Assembly (NCBI GenBank): GCA_050480705.1
Contig: JBJHAX010000008.1
Location: forward strand, 1 to 64,000
Direction: 5' to 3'
Origin: JBJHAX01 sp050480705
GTDB lineage: Bacteria > Actinomycetota > Nitriliruptoria > Nitriliruptorales > Nitriliruptoraceae
Length of the DNA: 64,000 nucleotides
Of this stretch, positions 1 to 8,195 are shown piece by piece; within the stretch, counting starts at the first letter, position 1; each line of letters begins with the position of its first letter. The notes below the pieces were generated by a model. It did no database searches and was not told the DNA's origin. It saw only the letters and a list, made by a program, of their open reading frames with translations. The translations under genes were made by a program, and so were the position numbers.

Positions 1-2
1 CG

Positions 3-527
3 CGCGCACACTGGCGCGACGCGTCGGGACAGGCACACGCTCGTCTGTTCGCCAATATCGCGATCGTCGGCGGCGGTGTCGACGTGGTCAACCGTGCGAG
101 GCGCCTGCCGCGCGCGCTCGGTCCTCGTCGCACTGCGGCCGCTCGACTCGGCGTCCCGGGCGCCGCACGTCGACCGACGACTGTCACCGTCGAAGGATCG
201 TCGACCGACGAGCCGGTCAGCGCGGTCGTGATCGCCAACGGGCAGTTCACCGGGGGTGGGCTGCATCTGTCGCCGCGTTCCATTCCCACCGACGGACGTC
301 TCGAGGTCCAGACGTGGCGGCGGCGCGCCACCTACATGGCTCGCCGCGCGCACCGGCTCAGCAACGGACGCCACCTGCAGGGTGCTGACACGCGTCTGTG
401 GTCCACCGCCAGCGTGGAGGTCACCTCGGTGGGACCACTGGCGTTGCGTCTCGACGGTGTCGAGGTCGACGCGGCCACCGATATCCGCATCGGCGTGTTG
501 CGCGGGGCGCTGCACCTCAGAGTCTGA
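3..527 (+). CDS. Diacylglycerol kinase-family lipid kinase, C-terminal part
   Basis: Partial gene whose 5' end lies outside the window; the frame is open from base 3. The visible 174 residues match the C-terminal half of the YegS/DgkB/LCB5 lipid kinase fold: a glycine-rich strand (IVGGGVDVV), then VVIANGQFTGGGLHLSP followed by PTDGRLEV, then a late DGVEVDA segment. This half normally holds part of the lipid- and metal-binding region; the N-terminal ATP-binding domain is missing here only because of the window edge. Members phosphorylate diacylglycerol or related lipids at the membrane. Substrate cannot be read from this fragment. A gene on the same strand follows about 100 bp downstream. Confidence 0.7.
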   Translation, partial: RAHWRDASGQAHARLFANIAIVGGGVDVVNRARRLPRALGPRRTAAARLGVPGAARRPTTVTVEGSSTDEPVSAVVIANGQFTGGGLHLSPRSIPTDGRLEVQTWRRRATYMARRAHRLSNGRHLQGADTRLWSTASVEVTSVGPLALRLDGVEVDAATDIRIGVLRGALHLRV

Positions 528-628
528 AAGGTCGCCACCAGCACGCTGTCGAGGCGCCCGAGCGAGGCCCGGACCCCTACGCTCCGTACATTCCGGGACT
601 TCCGACAGCGGTGCGACGCGAGGTATGT

Positions 629-1726
629 GTGGTGGACCGACGACGGCTCGAGCGTGCACGGCAGGTCATGGCATCCAATGACGTGGACGCGTTGCTCGTC
701 GGTCCCGGCGCGGACCTGTCGTATCTGACCGGCTACCACGCGCTGGCGCTCGAGCGCCTGACGATGTTGGTGCTTGCGCGCAGTGGTGACGCACTGCTGG
801 TCGTGCCCGAACTCGAACACGAGCGTGCACTCGCCGCGGGAGCGCAGCGACTCGTCGACGTCGCCACCTGGCCGGAGACCACCGACCCGGTCGCGCTCGT
901 CGTCGATCACCTGGGCCCGGCCGGAAAGGGACGCATCGCCGTGCAGGATCGCCTGTGGACGTCGTTCACGTTGCGTCTGCAGGCGGCGATGCCCCACGCG
1001 GCGTGGATCGAGGGTTCGCAGATCACTCACCCGCTGCGCGTGGTCAAGGACGATGCTGAACTGGACGCGGTGTCAGCGGCCGCCGAGGCCATCGATGCCG
1101 TGCACGCGCGCGTCCCCGAGGTGCTGCGGCCGGGTCGACGGGAACGCGACGTCGCACGTGACCTCGCGGAAATGATCCTCGAGGACCATGAGAAGGTGAA
1201 CTTCGTGATCGTCGCCTCGGGCCCCAACGGCGCGTCGCCGCACCACGAGACGGGTGAGCGGGTCATCGAGAACGGCGACGCCGTCGTCGTCGATATCGGC
1301 GGGACTCGCCAGGGCTACTGCTCGGACGCGACGCGCAACTACGTGGTCGGGCATGCTCCCGACGGCTACGCCGAGATGCACGAGGTTCTGCTCGCCGCAC
1401 AACGCGCGGCCGTTGATGCCGTCGCACCGGGGGTCGCCGCCGAGGACGTCGATGCGGCTGCGCGGCGTGTGATCACCGACGCTGGATTCGGCGCAGCGTT
1501 CGTTCATCGCACAGGCCACGGGATCGGCCTCGAGGAACACGAGGAACCCTGGATCGTTGAAGGGAACACGACGCCACTCGCGGTGAACATGACCTTCTCG
1601 ATCGAGCCGGGCATCTACCTTGGAGGGCGCTACGGGGCGCGCATCGAGGACATCGTGGCCGTGGAGGCCGGTCAGGCACGTCGCTTGAACCGCCGTCCGC
1701 GTGATCTGACCGTGTGTTCCGTGTGA
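629..1726 (+). CDS. M24-family aminopeptidase / Xaa-Pro dipeptidase
   Basis: Cytoplasmic metallopeptidase of the pita-bread fold, about 365 residues. The N-terminal creatinase-like domain includes PGADLSYLTGYHAL. The catalytic domain carries all five metal ligands: Asp in VVVDIGGTRQGY, Asp in CSDATRN, His in RTGHGIGLEEHE, Glu in SIEPGIYLG and Glu in ARIEDIV. Family members cleave Xaa-Pro dipeptides or N-terminal residues ahead of proline. A longer open frame exists upstream, but its residues are arginine-rich shadow sequence of the kinase gene; GTG at 629 or 632 follows a GAGG at 620-623 and is preferred. Xaa-Pro specificity is inferred from the family; an aminopeptidase role is also possible. 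Confidence 0.85.
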   Translation: MVDRRRLERARQVMASNDVDALLVGPGADLSYLTGYHALALERLTMLVLARSGDALLVVPELEHERALAAGAQRLVDVATWPETTDPVALVVDHLGPAGKGRIAVQDRLWTSFTLRLQAAMPHAAWIEGSQITHPLRVVKDDAELDAVSAAAEAIDAVHARVPEVLRPGRRERDVARDLAEMILEDHEKVNFVIVASGPNGASPHHETGERVIENGDAVVVDIGGTRQGYCSDATRNYVVGHAPDGYAEMHEVLLAAQRAAVDAVAPGVAAEDVDAAARRVITDAGFGAAFVHRTGHGIGLEEHEEPWIVEGNTTPLAVNMTFSIEPGIYLGGRYGARIEDIVAVEAGQARRLNRRPRDLTVCSV

Positions 1727-1743
1727 GCGAGTGAGGACGTGCC

Positions 1744-2241
1744 ATGATCATCCGCCGCGCGCGAATTGAAGAGGTCCGCGACCTCGCGGACGCGTATCGC
1801 CGGGAACTCGAGGAGGAACGCGAGCTGCCGGCGGATCCACCCCTGCCGCAGGGAGGCGTCTACTGGATCGCGCTCGATGCCGACGACGATCGCCGTCTTG
1901 GATACGCCGCAGGCACCCTGCGCCCGACCGGGCTGACCATCGGGCCGGTGTACACGTGTCCTGAGGCGCGCGGGCGTGGTGTCGGCGGTGCGCTGGTTGC
2001 AGCAGTGCAGTCGTGGGCGACCGACACCGGTGTCCCCGTCGTCGAGATCTCCGTCGCTGCACGCAACGACGACGCGCTTCGTTTCCTCACCGCGCTGGGC
2101 TACCAACCACGCCGCGTGCTGATGTCGCTTCGTCCCGATGCATCGACTGCCGAGGACGCGGGGGCCACCCACACGGGCGAGGAAGCCAACGCTTTGACCG
2201 ACGTCGGCACCGAGGACGGCGACGGGAACGATGCCGGGTGA
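1744..2241 (+). CDS. GNAT-family N-acetyltransferase
   Basis: 165 residues with a GNAT fold. The acetyl-CoA pyrophosphate-binding motif is ARGRGVGGALVAA (about residues 75-87), and VVEISVAARNDDALRFLTALGY matches the second half of the domain. Substrate unknown. It starts 17 bp after the peptidase stop and its own stop overlaps the next GTG (GTGA), so it is probably co-transcribed with both neighbours. The last ~35 residues are acidic and low complexity. Confidence 0.8.
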   Translation: MIIRRARIEEVRDLADAYRRELEEERELPADPPLPQGGVYWIALDADDDRRLGYAAGTLRPTGLTIGPVYTCPEARGRGVGGALVAAVQSWATDTGVPVVEISVAARNDDALRFLTALGYQPRRVLMSLRPDASTAEDAGATHTGEEANALTDVGTEDGDGNDAG

Positions 2242-2552
2242 ACCTCGAGCACCGGCGCCGACGTGCGACGCGCCGCGTCTTTCTCACAGGCCCCGCACTC
2301 GGCCTGATGGGCGCGGCCGGCCTCGGCATCGCGGGATTTCCCGGCCGTGCCGGGTTCGCGTCGCTGCTCGTGATGACGGCGTTCGGCGGGATGGCCGCCG
2401 GCCTGACCGGCATGATCGTCGCGGTCGTCGACGAGGTCCGGCGTGAAGCAGTCTCGTGGCGCCGTGGCGTCGAAGCGCTCGCGTACTTCGCCGTCGCTGG
2501 CCTGTGCCTGTTCGCGCTCGGTGCGTTGTCCACCGCAGCCCACCAGGTGTGA
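2238..2552 (+). CDS. Small integral membrane protein, unknown function
   Basis: 104-residue protein starting at a GTG that overlaps the GNAT stop by four bases, which suggests translational coupling. After a basic N-terminus (EHRRRRATRR) there are three likely membrane helices: around VFLTGPALGLMGAAGLGIAG, LLVMTAFGGMAAGLTGMIVAV and ALAYFAVAGLCLFALGAL. The positive N-terminus predicts an inside orientation. I recognise no family. Coding is supported by strong GC bias at the third codon position and by the overlap arrangement. Confidence 0.6.
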   Translation: MNLEHRRRRATRRVFLTGPALGLMGAAGLGIAGFPGRAGFASLLVMTAFGGMAAGLTGMIVAVVDEVRREAVSWRRGVEALAYFAVAGLCLFALGALSTAAHQV

Positions 2553-2695
2553 GCTGTTGCCGGGGCGTGCCTGCGCCACGCGTGGCCGGCCAACGTCTAC
2601 CATCGCGCTCGCTGGATGGACGTGGTGGCGTGAAGCCTCGACGGGAGTATGCGACGGCGTGGGAGCCGTGAGACCGTGAAGACGGGAGCGCGGGC

Positions 2696-4312
2696 GTGAG
2701 CCTGGGCCTGGGCCGCCGAGCGGCTGTCGCGCCGACCCTCGAGCGCGAGCGGGCTGCGCCACGCGGACTGCTGGTCACCGCTGATCGCATCGTCACGATG
2801 GGTCATGCACGCACCCGTGCCGTGGCACTGCTGGTCCGTGGCAGCCGCGTGGTGTGGGTCGGTGACGACGTCACCCAGGCGCCTGAACATCAGGACCACA
2901 TCGATCTGACCGGGTGCGTCGTCGGGCCCGCGTTCGTCGATGCGCACGCGCACCTGACTCCGACCGGCCTGGCGCGTACCGGTCTCGACCTCGCTGACAT
3001 CGCCAGTGGCGCCGAACTCCTCCACGCCGTCTCGGCCTTCGCCGCCCACCACGCCGGACGCGTGATCTGGGGGCACGGCCTGGACCCCCACGACTACCCG
3101 GACGCGTTGCCGGATCCTGATGCGCTCGCCGAGGTCGCCGACGGACGCACGGTCTACCTCGCCCATGTCGACGGACACGCATGCCTGGTCGACCGGCGCA
3201 CGCTCGCCTCGGCACCGCTGAGCCGTGCCGAGGGCATCGAACGTGACGCGTATGGCAATCCGACAGGGATGTTGCGACGAGAGGCGAACCACATCGTGCG
3301 CCGCTGGGCGGTTGGCGCCATGGACGCCTCGACGCTCGCGTCGGCACGCGACGCCGCCGCACGGCACGCAGCCTCGCTGGGGATCGGGTCCGTCCACGAA
3401 ATGGGAGGCCCCGACCTGATGGGTCTGGACGACTTCGACGCCTGGGTGCATGGGGCGTGGCCGATCGAGGTCGTGCCCTACTGGGGCGAACTCGACGTCG
3501 ACGTCCCACTGTCGCGCGACTTGAGGCACGTCGGCGGTGACCTGTACCTCGACGGGTCGCTGGGAGCGCACACCGCTGCACTGTGCACCCCGTACGCCGA
3601 TCGTCCTTCGACGAGCGGACATCTGGAGATCGACGACGCGACCTTGACGTCCTGGTACGTCGAGGCCGCCCTCGGTGGCCTGCAGACCGGCGTGCACGCC
3701 ATGGGTGACGCGGCGCTGCGCCAGGTCGTGCGGTGCTGGCATGCCGCACGCCAGCGGCTCGACGAACTGGGGGCGGGGGATGTGGTGCGGCGCGGCCGTC
3801 ACCGTGTCGAGCACGCCGAGGTTCTGCCACCCGATCTGCTCGACGATGTCGCCGAACTCGGGCTCATCGTGTCGTGTCAGCCGACGGTCGAGGCGCGCTG
3901 GGGTGGTCCCGGCGGAATGTACGAACGGCGGCTGGGCCCGGAACGCACCGCCTGGGTCGCTCCACTTCGCGCGCTGGCCGACCGCGGTGTCGGCATCGCA
4001 TTCGGGTCTGATGCGAACGTGTTGCCCATGGATCCGTGGGCGACAATCCGGTCAGCGGAGCACCGCGCTCATCCCGAGCATGCGGTGAGCCGACTCGAAG
4101 CGGTGTCCATGTCGACACTCGGCGGACGTCACGCCGCCCGACAGGAACGCTACGTCGGCGTGGTCCGGGCTGGCATGCGCGCGGATCTGGCCGTGTTCGA
4201 AGGGGACCCATACGCCGCCGCCGATCCTCGTGGCACGCGATCTGTGCTCACCGTCGTCCACGGGCGCGTCGCGCACGGAGATGCGCCGCTGCCCGACGCG
4301 CCAGGACGCTGA
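2696..4312 (+). CDS. YtcJ-like amidohydrolase (amidohydrolase family 3)
   Basis: 538-residue cytoplasmic metal-dependent hydrolase. The N-terminal beta-sandwich is followed by the metal motif DAHAHLTP (about residue 81-88), an LDGSLGAHTAAL segment typical of the YtcJ subgroup, GVHAMGDAALRQV, HRVEHAEVL, and the late catalytic Asp in IAFGSDANVLPMDP (about residue 437). It ends with the usual C-terminal strand RADLAVFEGDPYA. Members hydrolyse amide or related C-N bonds of small molecules; the true substrate is unknown. The GTG start has a GGGAG about 9 bp upstream. It stands alone in its transcription unit, with a 140-bp gap before it. Confidence 0.85.
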   Translation: MSLGLGRRAAVAPTLERERAAPRGLLVTADRIVTMGHARTRAVALLVRGSRVVWVGDDVTQAPEHQDHIDLTGCVVGPAFVDAHAHLTPTGLARTGLDLADIASGAELLHAVSAFAAHHAGRVIWGHGLDPHDYPDALPDPDALAEVADGRTVYLAHVDGHACLVDRRTLASAPLSRAEGIERDAYGNPTGMLRREANHIVRRWAVGAMDASTLASARDAAARHAASLGIGSVHEMGGPDLMGLDDFDAWVHGAWPIEVVPYWGELDVDVPLSRDLRHVGGDLYLDGSLGAHTAALCTPYADRPSTSGHLEIDDATLTSWYVEAALGGLQTGVHAMGDAALRQVVRCWHAARQRLDELGAGDVVRRGRHRVEHAEVLPPDLLDDVAELGLIVSCQPTVEARWGGPGGMYERRLGPERTAWVAPLRALADRGVGIAFGSDANVLPMDPWATIRSAEHRAHPEHAVSRLEAVSMSTLGGRHAARQERYVGVVRAGMRADLAVFEGDPYAAADPRGTRSVLTVVHGRVAHGDAPLPDAPGR

Positions 4313-4610
4313 ACGGTGCGCGGCATCGCGACGTCGCGCGCGTTGCGCGCAACGTCGACGCATCGAGTGGACCGATCGCTTGACGTTGCCTCGGTGGGCT
4401 GATTGCGTGCGGAGTCGCACGTGACACGCCGCCCGCGTGCCGCGTCGTACGAGGTCCGGGACGGGAGCGAGCGCCCAGGCGCTGCGATCATCCCGCCGGC
4501 TCGCGCAGGCTCCGGGCGGCAGCCGCGCCGGTACGAGGCTCAGTAGACAACGCGGTTCGACGGTCGTTGTCGGCCGCGGCCCCAACGGTCTCGATCCGTC
4601 GCCTGGCGAC

Positions 4611-4640
4611 GAGGGCCCCGGGAGATCTGCCGGGGCCCTC
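4611..4640 (+). terminator. GC-rich hairpin, possible terminator
   Basis: Perfect 11-bp inverted repeat (GAGGGCCCCGG / CCGGGGCCCTC) around an 8-nt loop. There is no T-run after it on the plus strand, which is common for actinobacterial terminators. It lies 300 bp beyond the amidohydrolase stop, so it may instead end an unannotated transcript. Confidence 0.45.
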
Positions 4641-4678
4641 GCTTCGCCCGGCAGGCGTGAAGGTTCGGCGCGCGTTGC

Positions 4679-4702
4679 GACTCCGGTACCGACTCTGGTA
4701 CC
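4679..4702 (+). repeat. Tandem 12-bp repeat with two GGTACC palindromes
   Basis: GACTCCGGTACC is followed immediately by GACTCTGGTACC, differing at one base. Each copy ends in the palindrome GGTACC. The pair lies 45-68 bp before the DUF4193 start, where a promoter or operator would be expected. A regulatory role is inferred from position and symmetry only. Confidence 0.5.
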
Positions 4703-4746
4703 AAGCGGCCTCGTCAGCAGGGTTCTGCGCGAACCGGAGGACCGAG

Positions 4747-5178
4747 GTGGCAGGACGCACGTCAGCGGCGGGCGACGAAGAGCTCGACGACACCACGCGT
4801 ACGTCAGATGACGAGGGCGAGGTGTTCGACGACTTCGACGACGAGGACCTCGACGACGCGGCTGATCTGGACGACGCGAGTCATCTGGACGACGCGATCG
4901 ACGAGGACCTCGACGACGAAGACGAGGACGACGAGCTTGCGTCGACCGACACCCTCGACGGCGGGTTGCCTGGCGAGGTCATCGAAGAACTCGAAGACGA
5001 ACAGATCGCCGTCGCGGCGGCACGAACCCTCGACGAGGACCTCGACGCGGTCGGTGACGATGACGACGAGCTCGAAGGGCTGCGCGACGGAGAGTTCGTC
5101 TGTTCGTCATGCCATTTGGCGCGTCGTGAGACGCAGCTCGCCGATCCGAAACGCCTGCTCTGCCGCGATTGCGTGTGA
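4747..5178 (+). CDS. DUF4193-family acidic zinc-ribbon-like protein
   Basis: 143 residues. The N-terminal two thirds are extremely acidic (runs of D and E, residues ~10-110). The C-terminus carries the paired-cysteine signature FVCSSCHLARRETQLADP then LLCRDCV, two CxxC knuckles that most likely bind zinc. This layout is that of DUF4193, an actinobacterial family of unknown function. The GTG at 4747 follows GGAGG at about 4735-4739; upstream residues of the open frame are not acidic and are rejected. The stop overlaps the lnt GTG start (GTGA), so the two are coupled. Confidence 0.75.
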   Translation: MAGRTSAAGDEELDDTTRTSDDEGEVFDDFDDEDLDDAADLDDASHLDDAIDEDLDDEDEDDELASTDTLDGGLPGEVIEELEDEQIAVAAARTLDEDLDAVGDDDDELEGLRDGEFVCSSCHLARRETQLADPKRLLCRDCV

Positions 5179-6734
5179 TCGCTCCGAGGATGCTCGTCGC
5201 CCCGCTGTTCGCGGCGGCATCCGGTGTCGCGCTGCTCGTCAGCCACGCGCCCGTATCGTGGTGGTGGGCGAGCTTCCTGCACGCTCCGTTGCTCGTCGCA
5301 GCGCTGTGGTGGGACGAGCAGGGCCGTAGTGCTCGCTTCGGTGCGATCGCCGGCGTTGCAGCGTTCGCACCGATGATCAGCTGGCTGATTGCGCCTGCGG
5401 GGATCGTTGGATGGGGCCTTCTCGTTGCGGTGCAGGTCGGTTGGTACGCACTGCTCGCCTGGTTGCTGGGACGGCTCCGCGACCACGCGCTGCTGCCGCT
5501 CGTCGCCGCCATGGTCGTCACCGGCATCGACGCCTGGCGCGGCATCGTGCCGCTGAACGGTTTCGAATGGGGCGCGATCGCCTACGCCCACGGCGATTCG
5601 TCCTGGCTGCTGCCCGTCGCCCGGGTCGCCGGTGGCCGGGGCATCACATTTCTCGTCGTGCTCATCGGTGTCGGCGCGCTGGTCTTCGCACGATCCGTCT
5701 GGCGCAAACACCGCGAGGCGGAAGATCGCGGCATCAACGGCGACGCGGCACGCACGATCGAGGCGTTCGACGCAGCGCGCGTCCCCGCTGCGCAGCTGTT
5801 GGTGGGCCTCGTCGCATCCGCACTGCTGGTTGCCGACGCGCCCGAGCCGACCGGCACGCTCGACGTGCTGGTCGTGCAGGGCAACGACATCCGCCACTGG
5901 GAGGAACCGGTCTCCGACCCGCCGCTGCACATCACCACCAACCTGCGCGACCAGACACTGCGAGCCCTCGAAGCCGGAGGCCCCGCTGATCTGGTTGTGT
6001 GGCCGGAGAGCTCCGTCGACCGGGATCCGGCGTCGCCGGCCGGGGCGAGTCTGGCGCCGCTGCTCGACGAGGCGGTCCACGCCGCCGGCGAACTGCTCGC
6101 CGGCACCACACTCGATGGCCCTGACGCGACGACCGAGCGGTATGTCGCGGCGTCGCGCTACATCGCCGGGCAGGGCGAGGTCGACCGCTACGTCAAGCGT
6201 CGACTCGTGCCCTTCGGCGAGTACGTTCCGGCGCGGGCGCTGCTCGATTGGTTCCCACCGCTCGAGCAGGTGCCTCGCGATGCGATCTCGGGCGGCGGCC
6301 CGGACGCGATGGCCACGCGTGACGGTGTGCGTCTGGCCATCGTGATCTGCTTCGAAACGCTCTTCGCCGACATCGTGCGAAGCAATGTCCTCGCCGAGGA
6401 ACAACCCGCGGAACTCGTGCTGACCCTGACCAACGACGCCTCTTTCCAGGACAGCGCCGAACCTGACCAGCATCTCGCCCAGAGTCGCCTGCGAGCCGTC
6501 GAGACGGGCCGGTGGGTGGTGCACGCGGCGCTGTCGGGCTCCTCGGCGTTCGTCGACCCGCACGGCGGCATCCACGACGCGACGCCGGTGTTCACCGCGA
6601 CCACGATTCGCCGCGACGTGCCGCTGGTCGAAGCACGCACGCCGTTTCTGGTCGTGGGTGACCTCACCGGTCACGCCACTCGCGTCGGCGTGTTCGGCTT
6701 GGCGCTGCTCGGGGTGGCAAGGCGACGCCGGTGA
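5175..6734 (+). CDS. lnt: Apolipoprotein N-acyltransferase
   Basis: 519-residue integral membrane enzyme that adds the third acyl chain to the N-terminal cysteine of lipoproteins. Several N-terminal membrane helices (about residues 10-215) precede a nitrilase-like domain. The catalytic triad is visible: Glu278 in VVWPESS, Lys341 in YVKRRLVPFGEYVP and Cys392 in IVICFETLF. The start GTG overlaps the DUF4193 stop; an ATG at 5190 is an alternative. Lipoproteins that could be substrates are encoded in this window at 34148-35119, 53320-54390 and 60975-61283. Confidence 0.85.
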   Translation: MIAPRMLVAPLFAAASGVALLVSHAPVSWWWASFLHAPLLVAALWWDEQGRSARFGAIAGVAAFAPMISWLIAPAGIVGWGLLVAVQVGWYALLAWLLGRLRDHALLPLVAAMVVTGIDAWRGIVPLNGFEWGAIAYAHGDSSWLLPVARVAGGRGITFLVVLIGVGALVFARSVWRKHREAEDRGINGDAARTIEAFDAARVPAAQLLVGLVASALLVADAPEPTGTLDVLVVQGNDIRHWEEPVSDPPLHITTNLRDQTLRALEAGGPADLVVWPESSVDRDPASPAGASLAPLLDEAVHAAGELLAGTTLDGPDATTERYVAASRYIAGQGEVDRYVKRRLVPFGEYVPARALLDWFPPLEQVPRDAISGGGPDAMATRDGVRLAIVICFETLFADIVRSNVLAEEQPAELVLTLTNDASFQDSAEPDQHLAQSRLRAVETGRWVVHAALSGSSAFVDPHGGIHDATPVFTATTIRRDVPLVEARTPFLVVGDLTGHATRVGVFGLALLGVARRRR

Positions 6735-6755
6735 GCAGGTAGCCTCCCGCGACGG

Positions 6756-6772
6756 CCGGGCCCGCTGCCCGG
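6756..6772 (+). terminator. Small hairpin between lnt and tRNA-Glu
   Basis: CCGGGC / GCCCGG inverted repeat with a 5-nt loop, 22 bp after the lnt stop and just before the tRNA. It could be the lnt terminator or a processing signal for a read-through transcript carrying the tRNA. Confidence 0.35.
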
Positions 6773-6775
6773 AGC

Positions 6776-6848
6776 GCCCCCGTCGTCCAGCGGCCTAGGA
6801 TCCCACCCTTTCAAGGTGGTGACGCCGGTTCGAATCCGGTCGGGGGTA
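6776..6848 (+). tRNA. tRNA-Glu (anticodon TTC)
   Basis: The cloverleaf closes fully. The acceptor stem GCCCCCG pairs with CGGGGGT (one G-U), the anticodon stem CCACC/GGTGG encloses loop CTTTCAA with anticodon TTC, and the T arm is CCGGTTCGAATCCGG. The discriminator base A is followed by an encoded CCA at 6849-6851. It reads GAA and GAG codons. No integrase or att-like repeat is seen near its 3' end. Confidence 0.97.
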
Positions 6849-6894
6849 CCATCACCGACTCGTGGGACCATGCACTGCACGGGCGAGGAGCGAC

Positions 6895-7362
6895 GTGACG
6901 GCGAAGATCGAAGTACAGGTCCCCGTCGAGCGCCAGAAGGCCGCACAGGCCGCCGGCAACTTCGAACTCGAGGACCTGCCGGGCAAACTCGCGTCACCGA
7001 ACGCGGCTGTGCGTGTGGGCAAGACGACCAAGGCCGACAAGCCCCTCAAGAGCGTTCGATCGCTCAACGGGATCACGAAGCTGTCACCCGGTCAGGTCAT
7101 CGCCAACTACGGCCGTTCTGAATCCCGTTGGGCGATGTCATACCAGAAGCGCCGGGCGGGCAGCGCGGAGTTCCAGGAACTGCTGTCCTACGCGCGCCAG
7201 ATCATCGGTCTCGACGCCGACGGGCAACTGCTGATCTGCCTCATGGGTCACGCGGGCCAGGGTCCCTGCATCCCCCTGTGGGTTCCGCGCGAAGAGGTCA
7301 CGCTCACCGTGCAGCCAAACGACATCATCCTGCGCTTCGACGGCATGACCTTCGACTGGTGA
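6895..7362 (+). CDS. Conserved-looking soluble protein of unknown function
   Basis: 155 residues, no recognised family. The first 75 residues are basic and alternate with short hydrophobic segments (KIEVQVPVERQKAAQ; VGKTTKADKPLKSV). The second half looks like a compact beta-rich domain: QVIANYGRSESRWAMSYQKR, QLLICLMGHAGQGPCIPLWV, VTLTVQPNDIILRFDGMTFD. There is no signal peptide or membrane segment. The GTG follows GAGGAG at 6885-6890. Its stop overlaps the start of the phosphatase gene (GTGA), so they are translated together; the job may be linked to that enzyme or to the upstream tRNA unit, but nothing in the sequence proves it. Confidence 0.6.
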   Translation: MTAKIEVQVPVERQKAAQAAGNFELEDLPGKLASPNAAVRVGKTTKADKPLKSVRSLNGITKLSPGQVIANYGRSESRWAMSYQKRRAGSAEFQELLSYARQIIGLDADGQLLICLMGHAGQGPCIPLWVPREEVTLTVQPNDIILRFDGMTFDW

Positions 7363-8123
7363 ACGCGGCCGAACTGCGTGCCTTCACACACGAGCTCGCG
7401 GACGCCGCTGATGCCATCAGCCTCCCCGCGTTCCGGGACGGTGTGAGCGTGCGCACCAAGAACGACGGGACCTGGGTCACCGACGCCGACACCGGTATCG
7501 AACAGCGTCTCGGTGAGCTCATCCGAGCACGTCTGCCCGACCATGCCGTGTTCGGTGAGGAGACGGGCCGCGTCGGCCCCGACGATGCACCGACGTGGGT
7601 CATCGACCCGATCGACGGCACCACCAACTTCGTGAAGGGCAACCCCATCTTCGCGACACTCATCGCGGTGCGTGTCGACGAACAGGAGGTCGCTGCGGTC
7701 GTCTCCGCTCCAGCACTCGGCACACGCTGGGACGCTGCATCCGGCCAGGGTGCGCGCTGTAACGGGCGTGCGATCCAGGTGTCGGATATCGACGATCTCG
7801 GCGATGCCGAAGTCGCGTTCGGAGGTCTGGGCTGGTTCGAACAGCTCGGCTGGGGTGACGCGCTGCGACGCATCGTCGGCGCGACACGCCGCCAACGCGG
7901 CTATGGCGATTTCTGGCAGCACTGCCTGGTCGCGCAGGGCAGCACGGACGTCGCGCTCGAGGCCACCGTGAACCTATGGGATCTGGCCGCGGTCAAACTC
8001 GTCGTGGAGGAGGCTGGCGGGCGCTTCACGTCCTTCGACGGCGTCGCCACAGCCGACGGCGGCAACGCCGTCAGCTCGAACGGTCACCTCCACCCCTCCG
8101 TGCTGGGCCTGCTCCACGATTGA
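7359..8123 (+). CDS. Inositol monophosphatase-family phosphatase (histidinol-phosphatase-like)
   Basis: 254 residues, the usual length. Mg/Li-sensitive phosphatase signatures are present: VFGEETG (metal-binding Glu near residue 67), the motif WVIDPIDGTTNFVKG (about residues 81-95) and the second signature NLWDLAAVKLVVEEAGGRF near the C-terminus. Actinobacterial members include inositol-1-phosphatase (SuhB/ImpA) and histidinol-phosphate phosphatase (HisN); the sequence alone does not separate these. The GTG start overlaps the preceding stop by four bases. Confidence 0.85.
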   Translation: MNAAELRAFTHELADAADAISLPAFRDGVSVRTKNDGTWVTDADTGIEQRLGELIRARLPDHAVFGEETGRVGPDDAPTWVIDPIDGTTNFVKGNPIFATLIAVRVDEQEVAAVVSAPALGTRWDAASGQGARCNGRAIQVSDIDDLGDAEVAFGGLGWFEQLGWGDALRRIVGATRRQRGYGDFWQHCLVAQGSTDVALEATVNLWDLAAVKLVVEEAGGRFTSFDGVATADGGNAVSSNGHLHPSVLGLLHD

Positions 8124-8195
8124 CGGCCGCTGAGACGCACTGCGACGTCGAACCTTGGCCGTGATGTCCCGCGTGGCGCGTAGCCTGACCATCCC

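Larger units (their letters stand above)
4313..4746 (+). other. 434-bp gene-free stretch before the DUF4193 gene
   Basis: No open frame here has the composition of a real gene. It holds a strong hairpin (4611-4640) and a tandem 12-bp repeat (4679-4702), described separately. I looked for SRP RNA, RNase P, 6C RNA and tRNA signatures and found none that holds together. A TTGACG hexamer occurs at 4380-4385, but no convincing -10 follows it. Confidence 0.5.

Noticed and set aside
4313..4746. Structural RNA (SRP RNA, RNase P, 6C RNA) in the gene-free stretch
   Set aside because: A GAGGTCCGGG word and a strong hairpin raised the idea, but no full conserved core could be assembled.
4881..6674. 597-residue open frame on the minus strand
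   Set aside because: It lies opposite DUF4193 and lnt, both with clear family motifs. Long antisense frames are expected in GC-rich DNA; its protein is Arg/Gln/Asp-rich with no domain.
6776..6900. Integration site at the 3' end of tRNA-Glu
   Set aside because: No integrase, no repeat of the tRNA end and ordinary housekeeping genes follow.
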